Below are positions 9,488-17,223 of a stretch of DNA of 64,000 nt, piece by piece. Origin of the DNA: Afipia carboxidovorans OM5 (lineage in GTDB: Bacteria > Pseudomonadota > Alphaproteobacteria > Rhizobiales > Xanthobacteraceae); contig NC_015684.1 of the NCBI RefSeq assembly GCF_000218565.1, positions 3,038,001-3,102,000 of the forward strand. The letters are read 5' to 3'. The translations under genes and the position numbers were made by a program. The notes under the pieces are model-generated. The model worked only from the letters and a program-made list of their open reading frames with translations, searched no databases and was not told the DNA's origin. Numbering within the stretch: the first letter of the stretch is position 1; every line of letters starts with the position of its first letter.

Positions 9488-9928
9488 AAGAAGTCTCCTT
9501 CTGTCGTGGATGTCAGATCCGAGCTTGAACAGAAGATTGTACATCGCAATTCTGTTCTGTCGACACCGCTCTGTGCGACAGATTCAAACGTCTCTGTGAA
9601 GCGAGGAACGAATTCACATTCGGAACTGAAGAATCATAAAAAAGCTCGGAATGGTATTTCCGATTCCACCTTCCTGCCTTGGAAGCGCTACCGGCTTGTC
9701 TCGAACAGGTTCGTTGCCCGATATAAAATTGCGCATCGGTAAATCCTGCCGCTGCGGCAACATTTACCGATGCAGCACATGCGCTGTTTGCAAAAACACC
9801 AGACTTTCAAACCTCCTGCTCGCTGGTCCGAAACTTGCTTTTTAAATTCGGACACAAAGAGTGAGTCAGCGTCGGAGGGTCTCATACTTTCAGGTATATC
9901 CCGCGCGGCTTCGAACTATCTGCGCCCG
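9488..9928. other. Gene-poor, lower-GC stretch with hairpins
   Basis: These 441 bases separate the DUF465 gene from the unrecognised gene at 9929. By eye they are clearly richer in A and T than the neighbours (for example 9620-9670). They contain a long hairpin at 9733-9773 and a 7-bp inverted repeat GTCCGAA/TTCGGAC at 9826-9853. No protein-coding frame with a ribosome binding site was found. It may hold promoters or a small RNA. Confidence 0.5.
9733..9773. repeat. 41-nt hairpin with a 12-bp perfect outer stem
   Basis: GCATCGGTAAAT (9733-9744) pairs perfectly with ATTTACCGATGC (9762-9773). After a 2x2 mismatch, TGCCGC and GCGGCA extend the stem to a tiny loop. There is no T tract on either side, so it does not look like a plain terminator. 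Confidence 0.75.
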
Positions 9929-10543
9929 ATGCAGACGCTCGCCGCAAATTCAATACCGCGAACAACTGAAGCTCAGTCGGATATCCAGGCCGGGACGAAG
10001 CCAACGGGTTTGCGGATCGACGTCTCGCAACTCAAACAGTTACACGCCAAACCTGTATCGGTCGCAGACATTCCATTTCTGCGCGATCTGTTGGCGACGA
10101 ACTGGCTGAGAGCCCAGAGCATGAAGGACATGCAGTCCACCGTTCCAGATAATGCACCTCAGAACATTTATGCGCAGGTTAAAGTCGACGGCAAAGTGGT
10201 CGCCACTTTGTACAATGGCGGCTCGTCGATGATGACCAACGCCGCGGCGGGAACGGTCGGCAACCTGCAGGACCCTCCGGGTCTGCTCGGACCTGATCTC
10301 GCCCAGTGGCGCGCCGAGGCCTACGCCAGACTGCTCGGCGGCACCATCGAGAAGGCGTCCACCGCGATCACACAATCGCAATGGACACCCCGCGAAAGCA
10401 CCTCGACCGTCTATAGCCGCGAACAACTCGATGCCGCGTTCGAAGCGATGATGGCCGAGAGTCGACGGGCTGGCGCGCAACGCCTGTCGCCCTACCCGAC
10501 CTCATTGGCGCAGGCGGGCGCGAGTGCGGATGTCAGCGCCTGA
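9929..10543 (+). CDS. Hypothetical protein, not recognised (204 aa)
   Basis: The frame is open from 9770; the ATG at 9929 (MQTLAANS) is chosen because the residues before it are Cys/Arg-rich and unlike protein, and part of that upstream frame runs through the hairpin at 9733-9773. The choice is uncertain since no good ribosome binding site is seen. The protein has no signal peptide or membrane segment. The only distinctive part is IYAQVKVDGKVVATLYNGGS followed by NAAAGTVGNL (about residues 78-115), then a Gln/Ser/Thr-rich C-terminal half. It lies between two DUF465 genes in lower-GC surroundings, which suggests acquired or fast-evolving DNA. No function is assigned. Confidence 0.6.
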   Translation: MQTLAANSIPRTTEAQSDIQAGTKPTGLRIDVSQLKQLHAKPVSVADIPFLRDLLATNWLRAQSMKDMQSTVPDNAPQNIYAQVKVDGKVVATLYNGGSSMMTNAAAGTVGNLQDPPGLLGPDLAQWRAEAYARLLGGTIEKASTAITQSQWTPRESTSTVYSREQLDAAFEAMMAESRRAGAQRLSPYPTSLAQAGASADVSA

Positions 10544-10620
10544 GAGCGCCGAGCCGGATAGTACTCCGCGCCAAAGGCCACAGGCAGCGATACGCATTTT
10601 ATGAAATGCGGATGGAAAAT

Positions 10621-10648
10621 GGCCGAGGCTGGCACGGCCGGCTCTTTT
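10621..10648 (+). terminator. Possible rho-independent terminator
   Basis: GGCCG (10621-10625) can pair with CGGCC (10635-10639), followed by GGCTCTTTT. The stem is short. It would end transcription of the gene at 9929. Confidence 0.35.
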
Positions 10649-10708
10649 CTGTCATGACAGTCGGGTCATTGCGTTTACGCGCGAGGCAAGAAGCCGCCGT
10701 CGGGTATC

Positions 10709-10915
10709 ATGGCCGAACAAGACAATAACGAATTCACGCTCGAACTGGCCCGATTGCAACAGGAGCATCGCGATCTCGATGCGGCCATTGAGGCCCTGCA
10801 CCATTCGCCGGCGCCGGACCTTTTACGGCTGCAACGACTCAAGAAACGCAAGCTGCAGCTCCGCGACCGGATTTCCTTCCTGGAAGACCAGATCACCCCC
10901 GACATCATCGCCTGA
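10709..10915 (+). CDS. DUF465 (YdcH-like) small coiled-coil protein
   Basis: A 68-aa helical protein, MAEQDNNEFTLELARLQQEH at the N-terminus. It has the DUF465 core: HRDLDAAIEALHHSP, then LQRLKKRKLQLRDRISFLEDQITPD with alternating basic and leucine positions. The function of the family is unknown. It precedes purEK on the same strand with 125 bases between; a promoter in that gap (10965-10992) suggests purEK is at least partly independent. It is only loosely similar to the DUF465 protein at 9293. Confidence 0.88.
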   Translation: MAEQDNNEFTLELARLQQEHRDLDAAIEALHHSPAPDLLRLQRLKKRKLQLRDRISFLEDQITPDIIA

Positions 10916-10964
10916 CGACCGTTTACCTCATCGTCAGCCGCCCCAGCCGCCGCCCGTAAAGCGG

Positions 10965-10992
10965 TTGCCCGCCGGACCCCCACCCCTATAAT
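10965..10992 (+). promoter_or_regulatory. Sigma-70-like promoter for purEK
   Basis: TTGCCC (10965-10970) and a consensus TATAAT (10987-10992) are spaced by 16 bases, about 50 bases before the purE start. It is one of the few clear sigma-70 matches in the window. Confidence 0.6.
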
Positions 10993-11040
10993 CCGTCCCT
11001 TGCCTTACCCGCTGTCCTTCACCCCGAGAAACCAGCCATT

Positions 11041-11517
11041 ATGCCTGCCTCCGTTGCCATCATCATGGGAAGCCAATCCGACTGGGAAACCATGCGGCAT
11101 GCTGCCGAGACGCTGGACGCTCTGGGCGTCGCCTCCGAGCGGCTGATCGTCTCCGCCCACCGCACCCCGGAGCGGCTCTACAGCTTCGCCAAGGGCGCCA
11201 AGGCTGCCGGCTACAAGGTCGTGATCGCGGGTGCCGGGGGGGCAGCCCACCTGCCCGGAATGACGGCTGCCCTGACCGAACTGCCCGTGTTCGGCGTGCC
11301 GGTGGAATCCAAGGCGCTTTCCGGAGTGGATTCGCTTTATTCCATCGTGCAAATGCCGGCCGGTGTGCCCGTAGGAACCTTGGCGATCGGCAAAGCCGGC
11401 GCTATCAATGCTGCGCTTCTGGCCGCCAGCGTGCTCGCGCTGTCCGACGGCGCGCTGGCGGCAAAACTCGCCGCATGGCGCAAGCAACAGACCGACGCCG
11501 TTTCCGAGCGGCCATAA
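11041..11517 (+). CDS. purE: N5-carboxyaminoimidazole ribonucleotide mutase PurE
   Basis: Class I PurE, 158 aa, near the usual 160-170. It converts N5-CAIR to CAIR in purine synthesis, using the product of PurK. Active-site landmarks are MGSQSDW (substrate phosphate loop, residues 9-15), SAHRTP (catalytic histidine, about residue 40) and AGAGGAAHLPGM (about residues 63-74). The next gene, purK, starts 9 bases after its stop, the standard purEK arrangement. The start follows the promoter at 10965-10992. Confidence 0.97.
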   Translation: MPASVAIIMGSQSDWETMRHAAETLDALGVASERLIVSAHRTPERLYSFAKGAKAAGYKVVIAGAGGAAHLPGMTAALTELPVFGVPVESKALSGVDSLYSIVQMPAGVPVGTLAIGKAGAINAALLAASVLALSDGALAAKLAAWRKQQTDAVSERP

Positions 11518-11526
11518 GGATTCCAA

Positions 11527-12624
11527 GTGACTTCATCGAAACAGGTGGCGCTGAAACCCGGCGACACGGTGGGTATTTTGGGTGGCGGCCAGCTTGGCCG
11601 GATGCTGGCTCTTGCCGCGGCGCGGCTCGGCCTCAAATGTCATGTCTATGCACCGGACCCGGATTCGCCGGCGTTCGACGTGGTGCAACGCGCGACCTGC
11701 GCCGAATACGCCGATATCGAGGCGCTTGAGCTGTTCGCCTCCGACGTCGACGTCATCACCTATGAGTTCGAGAACATCCCGACCGCGACCGCGATGGCGC
11801 TGCAGGCGCGCCGGCCGGTGCTGCCGGATACCTCCGTGCTCGGCACCACGCAGGATCGCCTGACGGAAAAGGATTTCGTCAACAGTCTCAGCATCGGCAC
11901 CGCCGGCTATGCCGACATCGGCTCCGTCGAGGACCTGCGCTGTGCGGCGGCCGCGCTCGGCCTCCCTGCGGTGCTGAAGACCCGCCGCTTTGGCTATGAC
12001 GGCAAGGGCCAGATCATGATCCGCGACGGCGACGATCTCGAGGCCGTATGGGCCCGGCTGTCGACCCGGTCGGCGATTCTCGAAACCTTCGTGCCGTTCG
12101 AGCGCGAGGTTTCGGTGATCGCCGCGCGCTCCGCGACCGGCGAGGTCGTCTGCTACGACGTCACCGAGAACGAGCACCAGAATCATATTCTGAAGATCTC
12201 GCATGCACCGGCCGCGATCCCGCCCGCGCTGGCGGCTCAGGCCCGCGAGGTCGCAACCCGCATCGCGACCGAACTGAAATATGTCGGCGTGCTCGGCGTC
12301 GAGATGTTCGTCGTGCCGGGCGAGAACGGCCCGTCCGTCCTCGTCAACGAGATCGCGCCGCGTGTGCACAATTCCGGGCACTGGACGCTCGACGGCGCCT
12401 CGGTGTCGCAGTTCGAGCAGCACATCCGCGCCATCGCCGGCTGGCCGCTCGCCCAGCCGATTCGCCATGGCGATGTCACCATGATGAACCTGATCGGCGA
12501 CGAAGTGCTGGACTACGGCAAGTATCTGGCGGAGCCCGGCGTCACGCTCCATCTCTACGGCAAGGAAACCGTCCGGCCTGGCCGCAAGATGGGCCACGTC
12601 ACCGTGGTGAAGCCGGAGGAGTAA
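11527..12624 (+). CDS. purK: 5-(carboxyamino)imidazole ribonucleotide synthase PurK
   Basis: ATP-grasp enzyme, 365 aa, that carboxylates AIR with bicarbonate and ATP to give N5-CAIR for PurE. It opens with the pre-ATP-grasp motif GILGGGQLGRMLALAA (about residues 15-30). The ATP-grasp core includes LKTRRFGYDGKGQ (about 150-162) and the metal/ATP end NEIAPRVHNSGHWTLDGA. Length and motifs are normal. A strong hairpin terminator follows at 12648-12679. Confidence 0.97.
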   Translation: MTSSKQVALKPGDTVGILGGGQLGRMLALAAARLGLKCHVYAPDPDSPAFDVVQRATCAEYADIEALELFASDVDVITYEFENIPTATAMALQARRPVLPDTSVLGTTQDRLTEKDFVNSLSIGTAGYADIGSVEDLRCAAAALGLPAVLKTRRFGYDGKGQIMIRDGDDLEAVWARLSTRSAILETFVPFEREVSVIAARSATGEVVCYDVTENEHQNHILKISHAPAAIPPALAAQAREVATRIATELKYVGVLGVEMFVVPGENGPSVLVNEIAPRVHNSGHWTLDGASVSQFEQHIRAIAGWPLAQPIRHGDVTMMNLIGDEVLDYGKYLAEPGVTLHLYGKETVRPGRKMGHVTVVKPEE

Positions 12625-12647
12625 AAAAGCTCCATCAAGTTAAAACA

Positions 12648-12679
12648 AAAGGCCGCCGCGAGCGTTCGCGGCGGCCTTT
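12648..12679. terminator. Bidirectional terminator between purK and aqpZ
   Basis: AAAGGCCGCCGCGA (12648-12661) and TCGCGGCGGCCTTT (12666-12679) form a perfect 14-bp stem with a GCGT loop. A and T runs lie on both sides, so it can serve both convergent genes. Confidence 0.9.
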
Positions 12680-12697
12680 GTCTTTGGAACGTGAGAC

Positions 12698-13414
12698 TTA
12701 CTTGCGGCCTTCGACAATGCCGGCCGGCTCATCGCTCAGCCAGCGATAGACAACTCCGCCAAGAGCGCCGCCGACCAGCGGCGCAATCCAGAACAGCCAG
12801 AGCTGCTGCAGCGCCCAGCCGCCGACGAACAGCGCCGGGCCCGTGCTGCGTGCCGGGTTGACCGAGGTGTTGGTCACCGGGATGCTGACAAGGTGGATCA
12901 TGACGAGTGCGAGGCCGATGGCGAGCGGCGCGAAGCCCGCAGGCGCCCGGCCATGAGTTGCGCCCATGATGATGAAGATGAACATCGCGGTCATCACCAC
13001 CTCGCAGACGAGGCAGGCCAGCAGGCTGTATTTGCCGGGCGAATGCTCGGCGTAGCCGTTGGAGGCAAAGCCGCCCGCGAGATCGAAACCCGCCTTGCCG
13101 CTCGCGATCAGATAAAGCAGCGCCGCGCCGAGAATGGCGCCGATCACCTGAGCGACGATGTAGGGAATGATCTGGTTGCTCGGGAAGCGGCCGCCCGCGG
13201 CCAGCCCGACGGTGACGGCCGGGTTCAGGTGGCAGCCCGAGATATGGCCGACGGCAAACGCCATGGTGACGACGGCAAGGCCGAAGGTGAACGCGACGCC
13301 GAGAAGGCCGATGCCGACCTGTGGAAAGGCCGCGGCCAGCAGGGCGCTGCCGCAGCCCGTAAAGGTGAGCCAGAATGTGCCGATCAGTTCGGCGGCATAT
13401 TTCCTGGATTCCAT
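12698..13414 (-). CDS. aqpZ: Aquaporin Z
   Basis: Six-helix water channel, 238 aa from the ATG at 13414 (MESRKYAAE), preceded by GGGAGAGACG. Both pore NPA boxes are intact: GCHLNPAVTVG (about residues 60-70) and SVNPARSTGPA (about 185-195). The arginine after the second NPA, and the histidine of the selectivity filter expected in AqpZ, fit a water-selective channel rather than a glycerol facilitator. The frame continues 9 codons upstream, which were left out. It is a single gene, convergent with purK and divergent from rpsU. Confidence 0.95.
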   Translation of the reverse strand: MESRKYAAELIGTFWLTFTGCGSALLAAAFPQVGIGLLGVAFTFGLAVVTMAFAVGHISGCHLNPAVTVGLAAGGRFPSNQIIPYIVAQVIGAILGAALLYLIASGKAGFDLAGGFASNGYAEHSPGKYSLLACLVCEVVMTAMFIFIIMGATHGRAPAGFAPLAIGLALVMIHLVSIPVTNTSVNPARSTGPALFVGGWALQQLWLFWIAPLVGGALGGVVYRWLSDEPAGIVEGRK

Positions 13415-13494
13415 TGTCGTCTCTCCCGATCTGTGAACCACAGTTGCACGTCGGAACAGGCCCGTCCGGGTTTCGCCCTACCCCGAATCACCCC

Positions 13495-13519
13495 TTTCAG
13501 GGTGGAATCTGCCCTGAAA
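13495..13519. repeat. Inverted repeat in the aqpZ-rpsU divergent gap
   Basis: TTTCAGGG (13495-13502) and CCCTGAAA (13512-13519) are perfect 8-bp arms around 9 bases. It lies between two divergent genes and could be an operator; no regulator is suggested. Confidence 0.4.
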
Positions 13520-13674
13520 CTGCGTCCCCTGAATGCTCCAAAAACCCTTATCCCCCAGGTGGACACTGTACCGTCGATCTGGTAAGAACCGCGCTTCGAC
13601 GTGAAGGGCCCTGCCTTTGGCGGCACTCTGGCACGTCCCAGATTTTCAGACTTCAAACCGAAAAAGGATGCCGC

Positions 13675-13965
13675 GTGCAGGTTCTCGTCCGCGATAACAA
13701 TGTCGACCAAGCCCTCAAGGCGCTGAAGAAGAAGATGCAGCGCGAGGGGATTTTCCGCGAGATGAAGCTCCGCGGTCATTACGAAAAGCCCTCCGAGAAG
13801 AAGGCTCGCGAAAAGGCGGAAGCCGTTCGTCGCGCCCGCAAGCTCGCGCGCAAGAAGCTGCAGCGCGAAGGCCTGCTGCCCTCGAAGCCGAAGCCGGTGT
13901 TCGGCGCAGATCGCGGCCGCGGTGCGGCTGGTGGCGCCGGCGGTGCACCGCGCCCTGCCCGCTAA
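13675..13965 (+). CDS. rpsU: 30S ribosomal protein S21
   Basis: A 96-aa S21 with a GTG start at 13675, six bases after AAAAAGGA. The conserved core is QVLVRDNNVDQALKALKKKM, then REGIFREMKLRGHYEKPSEKK and a basic helix. Residues after about 75 form an extension ending in a Gly/Ala-rich tail (GRGAAGGAGGAPRPAR), common in alphaproteobacteria. The frame is open 100 codons upstream, but that part crosses the aqpZ promoter region and has no conserved character. It is followed by a strong terminator. Confidence 0.95.
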   Translation: MQVLVRDNNVDQALKALKKKMQREGIFREMKLRGHYEKPSEKKAREKAEAVRRARKLARKKLQREGLLPSKPKPVFGADRGRGAAGGAGGAPRPAR

Positions 13966-13988
13966 GCCTTACAATTTCCAGTTCTGAC

Positions 13989-14016
13989 AAAACGCGGGCC
14001 TTACGGTCCGCGTTTT
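13989..14016 (+). terminator. Rho-independent terminator after rpsU
   Basis: AAAACGCGGGCC (13989-14000) pairs with GGTCCGCGTTTT (14005-14016) with one G-T pair and a TTAC loop, ending in a T run. Confidence 0.88.
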
Positions 14017-14033
14017 TGTTTGTGTGATGTTCC

Positions 14034-14155
14034 CTTCACCTCTCCCCGTTTACGGGGAGAGGTCGACGCTTGAGCAAAGCGAAAGCGCCGGGTGAGGGGC
14101 AAATTCCGATACCAAAAAAGCCCCCCTCTCCCCGCAGGCGGGACGAGGGAGAAGA
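14034..14155. repeat. Second type of intergenic palindromic repeat
   Basis: CCTCTCCCCG and CGGGGAGAGG (14039-14062) form a perfect 10-bp hairpin. GGTGAGGGG follows at 14091-14099 and a degenerate arm CTCTCCCCGCAGGCGGGACGAG near 14126-14150. This unit differs from the GTCAT...ATGAC family but occupies the same kind of site, the gap between convergent rpsU and the aldehyde dehydrogenase gene. Confidence 0.7.
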
Positions 14156-14222
14156 CGATAGCCTGGTCCACAGCGACACCCAGTGCGCTCGCCCGCACAA
14201 CCACGCTGCTGTGCTCGAAACA

Positions 14223-14251
14223 AAAGCGCGGGCCACACGGGCCCGCGCTTT
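14223..14251 (-). terminator. Rho-independent terminator of the aldehyde dehydrogenase gene
   Basis: AAAGCGCGGGCC (14223-14234) and GGCCCGCGCTTT (14240-14251) form a perfect 12-bp stem. On the minus strand it is followed by TTGTTTC. Confidence 0.8.
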
Positions 14252-14295
14252 CATTGGAAAGACTGTCCGCGACCGCGGGCAGCCCTATCCAAACC

Positions 14296-15786
14296 TCAGC
14301 CTCTGGTGTTCAGCCAGACCACCTTCTCTTCGGTGAAGTTCTTCAGCGCCGCGGTGCCACGCTCGCGGCCGAGACCGGAGTCGTGCGCGCCGCCCCACGG
14401 CAGGCGAACATCGGTATAGCCGAACGTATTCAGCCAGACCGTGCCCGCCTTCGCGCGGCGAGCGAAGTTCTGCAGCCGGGCGATGTCGCGGCTCCACGCA
14501 CCCGCGGCAAGGCTGAACGCCGTGCCGTTGGCGATGCGCAGCGCATCGGCATCATCCTTGAACTTCACCACGCTCACCACAGGTCCGAAGATCTCCTCCT
14601 GCGAGATGCGCATCTCGTGTGCGACATCGGCGAACACCGTCGGCTGGATATAGAAGCCGCGGTTGCCGATCCGCTCGCCGCCGGTCGTAACGGTGGCGCC
14701 TTCCTTCCGGCCGATATCGACGTAACCGAGAATGCTGTTCATCTGCTTCTCGGAGATCACCGGGCCCAACATAGTCGAACGATCGGACGGATCACCGACC
14801 TTCATGGTCTTGGCGCGGGCCGTCAGTCGCTCGACAACCTCGTCATAGACCTTCTCGTGGGCGAGCACGCGCGAGCCTGCCGAACAGACCTGGCCCGCAT
14901 TGAAAAACACGCCCGAAGCGGCCGCCTTGGTCGCTGCGGCAATGTCCGCGTCCTCGAAGATCACGTTGGCCGACTTGCCGCCGAGTTCGAGCGAGACGTG
15001 TTTGAAGTTGCTCGCGGCACCCTTCATGATTCCACGGCCGACACCGGGTGAGCCGGTGAAGGTCACCTTGTCGACGTCCGGGTGATTGACGAGCGCTTCG
15101 CCGACCACGCGGCCCGAACCCGCAACGACGTTGAACACGCCAGCCGGCAGGCCAGCTTCGAGTGCGAGTTCGGCGATCCGCAAGGCGGAGAGCGAGGTCA
15201 GTTCAGCCGGCTTCATCACCACGGTACAGCCACAAGCCAGCGCGGGAGCCAGTTTCCACATTCCGATCATCATCGGGAAATTCCAGGGCACGATCGCCGC
15301 GACCACGCCCACCGGCTCACGGACGGTGTAGGTCAGCGCGTCCTCACGCGCAGGGATCACCTCGCCGTGGATTTTGTCGGCCCATCCGGCGTAGTACGTC
15401 AGGGTATCGATCGCGGCGGGAAGGTCCTGCCGCAACACGGCCGAGATCGGCTTACCGGCATCGAGGCTTTCGAGCTCGGCCAGTTCGTCCTCGTGCTCTT
15501 TCATCAGGTCGACGAGCCGGAACAGGATTTTGCTCCGTTCGGCCGCACGCATCAGGCTCCAGGGGCCTTCGAACGCGCGCCGCGCTGCTGCGACGGCCCG
15601 CTCGACATCTTCCACGCCGCCTTCGGAGACGGTTGCGATCACCTCTTCGGTTGCAGGGTTGATGCTTCTGAAGGTCTTGCCGGACACGGAGGGGACGAGC
15701 TTGCCGTCGATGACGAGCAGTTTCTCCCTTGCCGAGACCCGCCTGATGAGCGATACGGCATCATAGTCATATGCTACCGACATCAT
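14296..15786 (-). CDS. NAD(P)-dependent aldehyde dehydrogenase
   Basis: A 496-aa enzyme of the ALDH superfamily that oxidises aldehydes to acids. The catalytic set is complete: N169 in VPWNFP, E267 in LELGGKS and nucleophile C301 in NAGQVCSAGSR; EEIFGPV near the C-terminus is also present. Sequence alone does not settle the substrate; betaine-aldehyde, phenylacetaldehyde and gamma-aminobutyraldehyde-type enzymes all look like this. Two adjacent ATGs exist (15786 and 15783). The second sits better spaced from the GGAGG and may be the true start. It is divergent from a HTH/binding-domain regulator, with a palindrome in between. Confidence 0.93.
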   Translation of the reverse strand: MMSVAYDYDAVSLIRRVSAREKLLVIDGKLVPSVSGKTFRSINPATEEVIATVSEGGVEDVERAVAAARRAFEGPWSLMRAAERSKILFRLVDLMKEHEDELAELESLDAGKPISAVLRQDLPAAIDTLTYYAGWADKIHGEVIPAREDALTYTVREPVGVVAAIVPWNFPMMIGMWKLAPALACGCTVVMKPAELTSLSALRIAELALEAGLPAGVFNVVAGSGRVVGEALVNHPDVDKVTFTGSPGVGRGIMKGAASNFKHVSLELGGKSANVIFEDADIAAATKAAASGVFFNAGQVCSAGSRVLAHEKVYDEVVERLTARAKTMKVGDPSDRSTMLGPVISEKQMNSILGYVDIGRKEGATVTTGGERIGNRGFYIQPTVFADVAHEMRISQEEIFGPVVSVVKFKDDADALRIANGTAFSLAAGAWSRDIARLQNFARRAKAGTVWLNTFGYTDVRLPWGGAHDSGLGRERGTAALKNFTEEKVVWLNTRG

Positions 15787-15863
15787 ATTCCTCCTTCTTG
15801 TTGTTCTTTAAGGTAGGAGCGTTTCTTCAATAAAAAATATGATATCTTGAGCAGGTCTGTTCC

Positions 15864-15875
15864 GTTCATATGAAC
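15864..15875. promoter_or_regulatory. Palindromic operator candidate
   Basis: GTTCATATGAAC is a perfect 12-bp palindrome in the 112-bp AT-rich gap between the divergent aldehyde dehydrogenase and regulator genes. Its position, 24 bases before the regulator start, fits autoregulation and control of the dehydrogenase. Confidence 0.5.
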
Positions 15876-15898
15876 AACCGTGCATAAGGACTGGTATT

Positions 15899-17074
15899 AT
15901 GCTGCACATCGAGATCGAGCCGGTATGGCGGTTCCGAAAAGAGGGAAGCCCGCAGGCGGCGATCGTCATGCTCGGAATCCTCAATGAGATCCGGCAGACC
16001 GGGAAGCTCACGAGCGCGGCCTCGCATGCAAATCTATCGTACCGGCACGTGTGGAATCTGATCGAACAATGGTCGGCGTTCTTCGGCGCACCGCTCGTCG
16101 AGCGCCAGCGCGGACGCGGCACGACGCTGACGCCGTTCGGCGAAAAGCTCGTTTGGGCGGGACAGCGGCTCGAAGCGCGGTTGGGTCCGCAACTGCAGAA
16201 CCTCGCGCAGGAGCTTGCGAGCGAGATCAAGCCTTTCCTGCATCAGCAGCCGTCGGTGATCCGCGTGCATGCGAGTCACGGCTTTGCGGTATCGAAGCTG
16301 CGCGAGATGCTCGACCGCCTGCCCGCCCTCGGCGTCGACCTGCGGTATGTCAGCAATCAGAATTCACTGGTCTCGCTTGCGCAGAATGCCTGCGATCTCT
16401 CCGGCGTCCATCTGCCGCGTGGCCCGTTGCGCGAGCAGAACATCCGATCCTGCCTGGAATGGCTTGATCCGCGCGAGGATCGCGTCATCAGCCTCGTGAC
16501 CCGTGAGATGGGGCTGATGGTGAAGCGGGGCAATCCGCTCAACATCCATTCGCTGGAAGACCTCGTCGCGCGCAACGCGCGCTTCGTCAATCGCGACCAC
16601 GATTCCGGCACCCGGCAGGTATTCAATCAATTGCTGGAATTGCACGGCGTCAATCCTTCCGCCTTGCACGAGACGCAACTGGAATTCACCCATGCGGCCG
16701 TGGCGGCCTTTGTCGCGAGCAACATGGCGGATGCGAGCTTCGGCGTTGAGGCGGCCGCGCGGCAGTTCGGGCTGGATTTCATCCCGTTGCTGACGGAGGA
16801 CTATTTCTTCGTCTGCCATCGCGCCTTCCTCGATACACTGCCGATGCAGCATCTGCTCGATCTGATGAAGGGTGAGGAATTCCGGGATGCGATCGCCAAC
16901 CTGCCCGGCTACAGCGCATCCAATCCGGGCCAGATCAGCGCCGTGAAGGACTTCTTCGAGTCGATGGCGGCCGAGCCCGGCGGAATCGTGGTGCCCGTTC
17001 CACGCCCGCCGAAAAAGACGGTGGCGAAGCGCGAAACGAAAAAAGAGACGAAGAAGAAGGTCGCGCGGCGCTAG
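15899..17074 (+). CDS. ModE-like HTH regulator with periplasmic-binding-type sensor domain
   Basis: A 391-aa protein with an N-terminal winged helix-turn-helix (about residues 18-85; GKLTSAASHANLSYRHVWNL and ERQRGRGTTLTPFGEKL) like ModE and LysR DNA-binding domains. A PBP-like domain follows (about 118-350) containing FVNRDHDSGTRQVFNQLLE, typical of molybdate/phosphonate-type binding folds used as cytoplasmic sensors. The C-terminus is a Lys-rich tail of about 25 residues. This domain order occurs in regulators that sense small molecules directly. The divergent aldehyde dehydrogenase is the obvious target (inference). The ligand is unknown. Confidence 0.85.
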   Translation: MLHIEIEPVWRFRKEGSPQAAIVMLGILNEIRQTGKLTSAASHANLSYRHVWNLIEQWSAFFGAPLVERQRGRGTTLTPFGEKLVWAGQRLEARLGPQLQNLAQELASEIKPFLHQQPSVIRVHASHGFAVSKLREMLDRLPALGVDLRYVSNQNSLVSLAQNACDLSGVHLPRGPLREQNIRSCLEWLDPREDRVISLVTREMGLMVKRGNPLNIHSLEDLVARNARFVNRDHDSGTRQVFNQLLELHGVNPSALHETQLEFTHAAVAAFVASNMADASFGVEAAARQFGLDFIPLLTEDYFFVCHRAFLDTLPMQHLLDLMKGEEFRDAIANLPGYSASNPGQISAVKDFFESMAAEPGGIVVPVPRPPKKTVAKRETKKETKKKVARR

Positions 17075-17105
17075 CGCGGTTTCGCTTCTGGTGAAAGCGA
17101 GATCT

Positions 17106-17191
17106 GTCATGGCCGGGCTTGTCCCAGCCATCCACGTCTTCTTCTCTGAATCTCTAAAGACGTGGATACTTGGCATAAAGCCGGGCATGAC
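17106..17191. repeat. Intergenic palindromic repeat, copy 2
   Basis: GTCATGGCCGGGCTTGTCCCAGCCATCCACGTCTT opens the element, and AAGACGTGGAT...GCCGGGCATGAC closes it. The central CCACGTCTT/AAGACGTGG arms pair. It lies between the convergent regulator gene and the gene at 17224. Confidence 0.85.
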
Positions 17192-17223
17192 GGGCGGCTG
17201 ATTCCGTCTCAAGCAAATCTGCT

